Origin: Acephala macrosclerotiorum | Lineage: Eukaryota > Ascomycota > Leotiomycetes > Helotiales > Mollisiaceae | Assembly (NCBI GenBank): GCA_014904845.1 | Contig: MU119290.1 | Location: 124,001 to 188,000, forward strand | Direction of reading: 5' to 3' | Length of the DNA: 64,000 nucleotides | In this document: positions 56,656 to 64,000 of the stretch, one piece after another | Layout: the number at the start of each line of letters is the position of its first letter | How positions within the stretch are numbered: position 1 is the first letter of the stretch | Notes under the pieces: model-generated | The model's input: only the letters and a program-made list of their open reading frames with translations | Told to the model about the DNA's origin: nothing | The model's database searches: none | Program-made: the position numbers and the translations under genes

Positions 56656-57894
56656 CTATAGCTCATCGCTCAAAACCCCTTGACTATTACCTATCTCGCG
56701 ATTTTCAAAACAGCGAGCCGGCTCCCTACAATTCGGCGGACTCGCCTGAGCCCTTTTCGCAAACTCAGCAGCACCCCGAGCCGCAACATACAGCGGATCT
56801 CCCCGTCCCCACAGCCTAACACTAGGTCCACCCCCCGGATACAACTTCAACAACGCCTCCTGCACAGTCTTCACAAACTCAGGATGCCCCGCACCCTCCC
56901 CCAAAAGCAGCAGCGTATCCAAGGGCCTCTTCGCCTCCCGCCCAACACCTACTATAACCTCCCGCATCCTGTCCCAGTACGCCCCCTCCCCCTCGTTCTC
57001 CAGGCCAAGCTCAAACCGCACACTCTCCGCTTCATGCGAGCTCCAGAACGCAGACTGCGTATACGTATACGCCGCGCCGAACGACCTGTTAGTCAGGCTC
57101 AGCGCTAGGATGTGCCGGAACGGCATATCGGCCTCCTCATCCTCGCACACGTCGCAGTCTTCGGGGTGGGCACACAGCCCGAAGCCCATGCCCGCGAACG
57201 CGGCGCTGGTCTCCCACACGTAGCGGCCGTGCTTGTGCGTGACGAGGGCGCGGAGACCGATGTGCTGTAGGGCGTCCTGGAGGTCTTCTTGCTCGAGACC
57301 GGGAAGGTTGGGCATGGTAGGGAGGACGTCTTTGGTGGTGCCGGCGCCGAGGTGGGTGTCGACGAGAGTGCGTAGTTGGGACATAAGGTTGGCGAGGATG
57401 CCTACGTCGCGGGTTGCGGGACGGCCGTGGAGTTTGTTGAGACGTCTTTTTAGGTGGAGGTAGGAGCAGTGGAGTTCTTCCCAAGTTGTGCTGTGGCTGG
57501 GAATCGTTAGTTTTTGTTTGGTTCATTCCGTTTCGTGAATGACTTACCAGGAGAGTTTTGTGGAAGGGTCGGATAGGCGTTCAACGAGTTCTATGTACTC
57601 TTGATTTGCCTCGACCTTCACATAAAAGTCAGACTCTTCCTTTACAACTGTTAGGAAGTCGTTTCACACTTTTCCTAAGTTCACGATCGATTTATTGTTA
57701 TATCGAATCGCTGCAGTCCCATACGAATCTGTCAAGTCGAACCCAATGCCCGGTGCGAGCGCATCTTCGCGCGAAACGCATTCAGAGCATTCGGGCAATG
57801 GTTCAAAGCGGTGTCGTCTACCTGCCGTGACGAAGACGGCGAGTAGCAACAGAGCCAAAAAACGAGACTGAAATCGGATCATTGAGAAAGTCAT
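56656..57894 (-). pseudogene. Hsp70/actin-like ATPase-fold protein with signal peptide and in-frame TGA
   Basis: Exon 1 (57894-57548) and exon 2 (57496-56656) are joined in phase 2 by a 51-nt intron, 396 codons in all. The start has a signal peptide (MIRFQSRFLALLLLAVFVTAG). GIGFDLTDSYGTAAIRYNN is a diverged Hsp70 phosphate-1 loop. Later, LALSLTNRSFGAAYTYTQSA resembles phosphate 2, LLLLGEGAGHPEF the adenosine motif, and DPLYVAARGAAEFAKRAQ the Hsp70-like closing helix. TGA at 57666-57664 (codon 77) interrupts the frame just after SIVNLGKV; the frame resumes NDFLTVVKEESDFYVKVE. No intron removes the stop. The 3' exon is unusually GC-rich. The ATPase role is inferred from distant motifs. Confidence 0.62.
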
Positions 57895-58814
57895 GTCATT
57901 TGGTTGTGATCGTGATTGTGGAGGATGAGGGACGGTATTGTTCAGCGGGGGCGGGCAGGTCGTTTTGGCAAAAATGCGGCGCGGATGCGGATCCGACCCC
58001 ACGATCGTCAAAGCCTCGAAGGATTTGGTTGGTGTTTCGTACGAAGGCTGCGGTCAAAGGTATGGAGAATATAGGGCACGTGCACATGCCCTGAACGGGC
58101 CAATTAGAGGCCCTGTAGACGCACTGAAGCTCCTGTTGACATTCCTTCTCTGCACCCCGTACCCACTGCCAAAATCAGCCTTGGAGGACATTGCTGTGCT
58201 CAGATGTCATCTGAAATATACAATGTTCAATCGGGATTTCCGGTTGCTCTTATTCCTGGGGTAATTTTACAGTCCTCCAGGAATTAATTCATTCTGGTGT
58301 ATAATGTGTGCAGTCCCACTAATCATCTACGATATGGTGTCCGCCTTAAAGACACGAAGGTATGTTGCACCGTATTATTACTTGGGAGCCGGAAATAACC
58401 TATTCAGTGAAGTTACTGCCTATCTACCCAAATATCGTAGCGAGACAAGGGTTTTCTGGGCTGGCACAGACCAGGAAGTAAGCCAACTCAATATTTTGTT
58501 GGCTTCAACCCTGATCTCGCTACAATATTTAGGTCTGATAGGTAGTAGACATTTGCGGCGCAGATGAAGGGTTTCAGAATGACTGTGAGGGAGGGACCGA
58601 CCGGGTCCCTCTTGTGTATTTAGATCCATAGTTAGACAGAGGAATAGACATGCTTCTTACACCCAACCAACTGACCACATAACTGGGGAGTTTACCCTCA
58701 CAAGGACGGTCTATAAAATGTAAACTTTTCGCCATGTCTTCTTATCCTCAACTTGTTTGTAGGACAGGAATCCAATCATTCTTTACCAAGAGTCGCTACT
58801 CTGCTCAATTCACA
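57895..58814. other. Intergenic, no supported gene
   Basis: An open frame at 58304-58567 (+) has no recognisable feature and is not called. Confidence 0.4.
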
Positions 58815-61800
58815 ATGAAAAGCGACAATCTTCTTGGGCCACTATCGGTAAGTGTTCTGAACCTTACACGTTGAAAATTCAACTAATAATTTGGAACAGG
58901 TGCTTCTTCTTGCAACACTAGCGGAGCTTGTCGCTGGGGCACCCCAAAGCTCTTCTTCCAACTTCTTTCGACGGGACGACCTTCCTCCTATTCCCCCAGA
59001 ATATGATCCTGATAAAGACGTTTTCGAGCGCTATATTTCGAAGCGATGCACTACGGACCAAATTGCTGATGACGCGTATGGGTGGGGAGAAGCTGGAGTT
59101 CTTGCAACCGCCATGAGTACGTGAGCCTCTTGCGAATTTCTCATCAACCACTACCCCTGAAAACCCTGCTTTGACGTATTCCTATCACTATAACCAGCGT
59201 GATCAAAAAAAATCAAATTAATCAATTATAATCTAAATTAATTTGATTAAATTAGATTAAAATTTGATTAACAAAAATTCAAAAATATTTAATTAAATTA
59301 ATAATTATAATTAATTATAATCTAGATTAACTTTAATTAACCACGTGATTATATTAAAAAATAATGTTTTTTAAATACTTTTACAAATAATAAAGACTTA
59401 ATATTTCAAACTAAATTACAATAAATAAAATATTAAACTTTTATAAATAAATAAATAAATAAAAGTTTTTTATAAATTTTTTTTTTCAAAAAAAATTGAA
59501 ATTATTAATATTTAAAAATATTTTTAAGCAATTAAAAATAATATAAAATATTTATTTATAAATCGAATTAATCTTTTTTTTTAATAAATAATTCTTAAGT
59601 TTATTTATATTATTTTCTTTTTCATTTTCTAAATATATATTTAAATTATTATTATTTCTATTTAAATTCAAATTTTAAACTTTTTAAATAAAAAGTAATT
59701 AAATAAAATAATTTCGTTTATAATTAAAATATAAATTAATATAAATTCTTTTATAAAAAAACTAATAAATCAAATAATTTACAATTAATAATCTTTATAA
59801 AACTTATTATAAATATTAATTTTTTAGTTTTTAAAAAGTCTAGCGTTTTATAATTTTTTTTTACGAATTCGAAAATTAAAAATTAAAATTAAATATATTA
59901 ACTTATTTGACTTTGAAATATATTTTTTTAATTTGATTAATCTTTTATTAATAGCAATCGTAAATTCAAAAGACTATAAACAAAATTAGTAATTTTATAA
60001 ATAAAATAAAATTTTATAATTTTTTAAAATCAAAAACTTTAAAAAAATTAAATGAAATTAAACGAGAATATATAATTAAAAAAAAAACAATTTATATTTA
60101 ATTTTTTTTTAATTTTATTTAATTTATTATAAATATTATAAACTATAAAAATTAAATAATAAATAGTAAAATATTTTTTCGTTTATAGTTTAATTATAAT
60201 TTTAATAAATACTTTAAAAATTTTAAAACATTTTTTTAAATATTTATTTTATTTTCGAATAATATTGATTTATTATTTTTAAAAACTATCAAATCAAATA
60301 ATTAAATAATCGCATTAATTGCTTTTATAAAATATAAAAAGTTTTTTAATATTTTAATTATTAAAAATTAATATATTTTTTAATTTAAAATAAATTAATA
60401 ATTATTTTTAAATATTAATATTTAATTTAATAATTATTTATTTAATTATAGAATTCTAAAGTTTTTAATATTTTAAGTTTTAATTTAAAACTTTAAAATT
60501 CGTGCATTTTTTTAAAAATATTTTAAATTAATAATAATTTTTTTAATTTTTTTTCAAATTAAAAAATTTAAAAAAAATTATTAATAAATATTTAAAATTT
60601 TATTATAAAAAAAATTTATTAAAAATATTATTATTTATATTTTCAAATAAATTATTATCGATTTAAAAATTATTATTATTATTAAAAAAATTATAATTAT
60701 TTTTAATAAAAGTTTTTAAAATATTTTAAACTATAAAATTTAAAACGTAAATTATATAAAAAATATCGTTATTAAATTTTATATTTTTATAATTATAATA
60801 CAAACGAAATATATTTATTAATATATTATTTAAATTAATATTATTTTTTGTAATACTATTAAAAATTAATTTAATATTATTAATAAAAACAAAAAAATTA
60901 AAATTTATTTTTAAATATTATATTTAATATTAAAATATTTTAATATTTTAATTAAAATTTATTTTTAAATATTATATTTAATATTAAAATATTTTAATAT
61001 TTTAATTAAAATTTAAAATATATAAATACTAATATATTTATTTTTAAAATTTTTTATTATTAATAAATAAAATTTTAATTTAAAGTTTTTATTTATAAAA
61101 TAATTATTAATATAATTAATATTATAATTTTAAAATATACATTTTAATTAATAATTATTTAAATATTTAAAATTAAAAAAAAAACTATTATTATTTAGTT
61201 TTTATTTTTTAATTATTTATTTAATTATTAATTATTTATTTAATTATTAATTTTTTATTTAAATATAAAAAATTTAATTTATTTTTAATTTTTTAATAAT
61301 ATATTTTTAGTATTTTATTATTATATAAATTAGTATTTTTTAATTAAAAATAAATAAATAATTATTTACTCGTTATAATAAAATATTAAATTTTTAAAAA
61401 ATTTCGAATATATTAATTAAAAAAATAAATTATTAAAAATTAAAAAATTTAATAATAATTTATTAAACTTTTTAATTTAAAACGTTTTTTTAAAACTTTT
61501 TAATTGTTTATTAATTTTTTATAAAATAAATTTATTTTTAATATTCGTTTAAATTTAAAAAATTGTAATTTTAATTTTTTTTTTAAAAATTTATTAATAT
61601 TTATAATTTTATTTTAAAATTTAAAATAAATTATTTATTATTAAAATTATTAATTAAATTTTTTTTTAAATTAACGAGTTTATAATTATACTTATAATAA
61701 GTTTTATAATTACTCGTAAAATAATAAATTTCTTAATTAATAAATTTTTTATTAAAATAATATTAATAAATTAAATATTTTTTAAAATAAAAATTATTTA

Positions 61801-63222
61801 TTTACAATTTTTATAAAAATATTTAATTATATAAATTCGAATATTATTTGAATTTAAAAAGTTTTTTTTAATAAAATTAAAAATATTTTTAAATAATTTA
61901 TATTTAAATATAAAAATTTAATTTTTAAAAAATTTAATATTAAAATTTTTACGATTTTAATTAATATTAGTTTTTTTTGAAATAAAAAAAAACATTTTAA
62001 ATAATTTAAAATAAATTTATAATAAATTTTTTTTTTGTAATTTAAATAATTAATTTATAAAAAAATTAATTATATTAATTTTAAAAAAGAAAATCGAAAA
62101 TATTTATTTAATTATATAGAAATTTTTTTTATTTTAATAGTTTTTTTTAAATTTTTATTAATTTATAATTATTTTTTAATTTTAAAGTATTAAAAATTAA
62201 AAATATTAAAATTTTATATAATTTATTTAATTTATAATAAAGTAAAAAAATAAAAAAAATTCGAAAAAAAAAAATAGTTTAAAGATCGACATTTCACTTA
62301 TAGTTCGACTATAGTGTGCGCAATACTAGTTCTGTTTTAGTTTCGTAACTTTCGATTAATCAAACTTTAATTCAAAGTCTTATTCGCTTTTTTGAACGAA
62401 AGTCGAATATAGTCACGTGTTAATCATATTAATTAATTATAATCTAAATTAACTTGATTAGATTAGATTAAAATTAGAGTAATATTATATTTCCTTTGAT
62501 TAAATTTAGATTAAGAATAGTTAATCTAATTTAATTTAATCATTTAATACACTGACTATAACACGCCGTGTTTGCTCGGATCAGCTTGTAACGTACAAGT
62601 ACAACTTGGTTCAGTCCGTAGACTAATTTACTTATCGTAGGTGGTTGGAAACCTTCATCAGACTACCAGAACGCCTTCGACATGTGTAAGTTCTATTTAA
62701 CCACTAACTATTATGATACTTATAATTCTAGACATGGGAACAGATTCAGATTCCAACTCGGGGATCTTCTGGAGTTATCGTCAGAGAATATCAAGTAAGA
62801 ACCCTAGTCATGATAGCACCCAAAAATGTGCAGATTCTTACCTTCCTCGCGCTTAGATGCTGTGAACAACCAAAAGGGCATTCACGATGGAACACGCAGC
62901 AATGTCGTGGGAAACCTGGGTGGAACCAGATATCAAGTGTAAGTTATTATGCCGGTCGGCGATTCTACGCAAGCTAAGAACAGCCAGTTTCGTATTTTGT
63001 GACGAGGACGAATCTCCATGGCCTGATACTTGCAATGACTTTACAGGAGCGTACACTTGGTGGCGGCAATGGAGTTACTGGAGTGAAAGTTTCATCAAGT
63101 CGTTTCTGAAGTTTGTATTGAAGAATTACAAGTTTATTTATACGTTGTTCTCTGTCCGGATGTATACTTCTCGTCGACGACGCTGGCAGGCCAACTGCGG
63201 GCTGTTAAAACGAGCCTTTTAA
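58815..63222 (+). pseudogene. Secreted-protein gene with hAT insertion in an intron, 3' end uncertain
   Basis: Exons 58815-58847, 58900-59116, 62641-62685, 62732-62794 and from 62857 join in frame, the later ones all in phase 1. They encode a signal peptide (MKSDNLLGPLSVLLLATLAE), a pro-like segment with FFRRDD, then YGWGEAGVLATAMSGWKPSS, DMYMGTDSDSN and NVVGNLGGTRYQ. A later part ASFVFCDEDESPWPDTC lies in an open frame to 63222, but its splicing is unclear. The intron 59117-62640 is 3,524 nt, of which 3,368 are the transposon and one target copy, so it was once about 156 nt. The layout recalls fungal secreted metalloprotease-like proteins, but no HExxH is visible. Expression is doubtful. Confidence 0.5.
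59195..62554. mobile_element. hAT-type transposon, AT-saturated by RIP-like mutation, 8-bp TSD
   Basis: The flanks carry a perfect 8-bp duplication, ACTATAAC, at 59187-59194 and 62555-62562. The element starts CAGCGTG and ends CACTG (CAGTG on the other strand), fitting hAT termini. The ends hold repeated blocks of the TTAATCTAAATTAA and GATTAGATTAAAAT type, and CACGTG occurs near both ends in opposite orientation. The 3,360-bp length would suit an autonomous copy, but the interior is almost wholly A and T with no open frame. The remaining C and G occur mostly as CG pairs. It inserted into an intron of the host gene at 58815-63222. Confidence 0.88.
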
Positions 63223-63294
63223 AGCAACCACTATTGATAATGTATATTAGAACGAGGGTTACGTATAGTTTCGTAAATAGTAAGCATTTGTATG

Positions 63295-64000
63295 TTTTTT
63301 ATAAAGGGTAAATTAAAATTTACTAATTCTAAATAATAAAAAATATTTTTCTTTTATATCGATTACTATTTATATTAAATATAGCGATTTTTATTTTTTT
63401 TAATAATTTTACGAAATATTTAATAAAAGTATTAATTATATAAATAAATTTTTATAATGATTTTTTAATATTAATATAATATTAAATATATAATATATAA
63501 AATTAAATTCGATTTTACGTTATTTCGATTTATAATAATTTTATATAAATTTTAAAATATAATTTTAAATAATATTTAAAAAATCGTTATTTTAATTCGT
63601 TTTATTTATAATGTTAATAATTTTTTATTTTAAATTTTTTTTAATATTATTAATTTGTTTTTTTATTAATAATAATTAACGTTATAAATCGATTTTTTTA
63701 ATAATAAAAAATTAAAATTAATTTAATAATATTAAAATTTTTTTTTTATAATATATAAATATTTATTATTTTTAATTTTAAAATTTTTATTAATTTTATA
63801 ATAAATATTATTTAAAATAAATTTTTTTTTAAAACGTATATTATATTTATTTCGTTATTATTAAATATATTAATATTAAAATTAATTATTTTTTATATTT
63901 TTTTAAATTATTATTTTAATTTAATAAAAATAATATTATTAATTATAAAGAATAAATAAAATTAATAATATAAATATAAAATTAAAAATATTTTTTTATT
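63295..64000. mobile_element. Second AT-rich, RIP-like block, truncated by the window edge
   Basis: From about 63295 the sequence is again nearly all A and T, with C kept almost only in CG (for example TTTACGTTATTTCGATTTA). No coding potential. The abrupt left edge suggests another mutated transposon, but its ends and class cannot be seen. The 63223-63294 stretch before it is ordinary intergenic DNA. Confidence 0.6.

Noticed and set aside
56680..57463. Plus-strand frames over the Hsp70-like gene
   Set aside because: Shadows of a GC-rich coding exon; composition is Arg/Pro-rich as expected for a wrong frame.
28427..57666. Stop-codon reassignment or general readthrough
   Set aside because: TAA, TAG and TGA all occur as internal stops, and all three also end intact genes here.
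1..64000. tRNA or rRNA genes
   Set aside because: No cloverleaf or rRNA segment was recognised by eye; a dedicated scan could still find one.

Overview
The window looks like nuclear DNA of a filamentous ascomycete. It has intron-rich genes with short GT..AG introns of about 45-120 nt, a HET-domain gene, a Zn2Cys6 regulator, fungal-type secreted proteins, and AT-rich blocks typical of RIP-mutated transposons. Gene content suggests Leotiomycetes, but that is an inference.

Layout. 0.6-2.8 kb: HET-domain gene. 3.2-5.6 kb: membrane-anchored low-complexity protein. 5.9-6.9 kb: ribosomal protein S2. 7.7-9.4 kb: Zn2Cys6 factor. 9.4-11.6 kb: no supported gene. 11.6-29.5 kb: the most unusual region, a dispersed array of up to nine genes or relics on one strand. 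They share a C-terminal six-cysteine motif (typically C-x2-C-x9-C-x5-C-x2-C-x9-C), in most cases after a W-[IV] signature. Four look intact; the others are frameshifted, stopped, eroded or hit by a transposon. Two pairs also share promoter DNA. A Fax-like GST and a SET/MYND methyltransferase lie inside this array.

30-41 kb is mostly housekeeping: a frameshifted membrane protein, a mercaptopyruvate/thiosulfate sulfurtransferase divergent from APC11, two tandem small Cys-rich proteins, a CheD-like-sized unknown and an ER FKBP ending in HNEL. 41.3-53 kb holds an SDR, two tandem secreted proteins sharing a GFVGISPxP peptide, a cupin, an MDR oxidoreductase, a PARP-like protein, a secreted alpha/beta hydrolase and a heme-thiolate peroxygenase. 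53-64 kb is repeat-rich: a 27-bp hairpin, a 775-bp TIR element with tandem repeats, an Hsp70/actin-like gene, and a secreted-protein gene whose intron carries a 3,360-bp AT-saturated hAT-type element with a perfect 8-bp target duplication. A second AT-rich block runs off the right edge.

A theme of the window is genes broken by one or two small lesions: peroxygenase, cupin, Hsp70-like, a secreted GFVGISP gene, one Cys6 gene and one membrane-protein gene. Several lesions are C:G to T:A transitions. This fits leakage of RIP-like mutation or relaxed constraint in an accessory, transposon-invaded region. Exon joins were read by eye from splice signals and reading-frame continuity; none has been confirmed with RNA.
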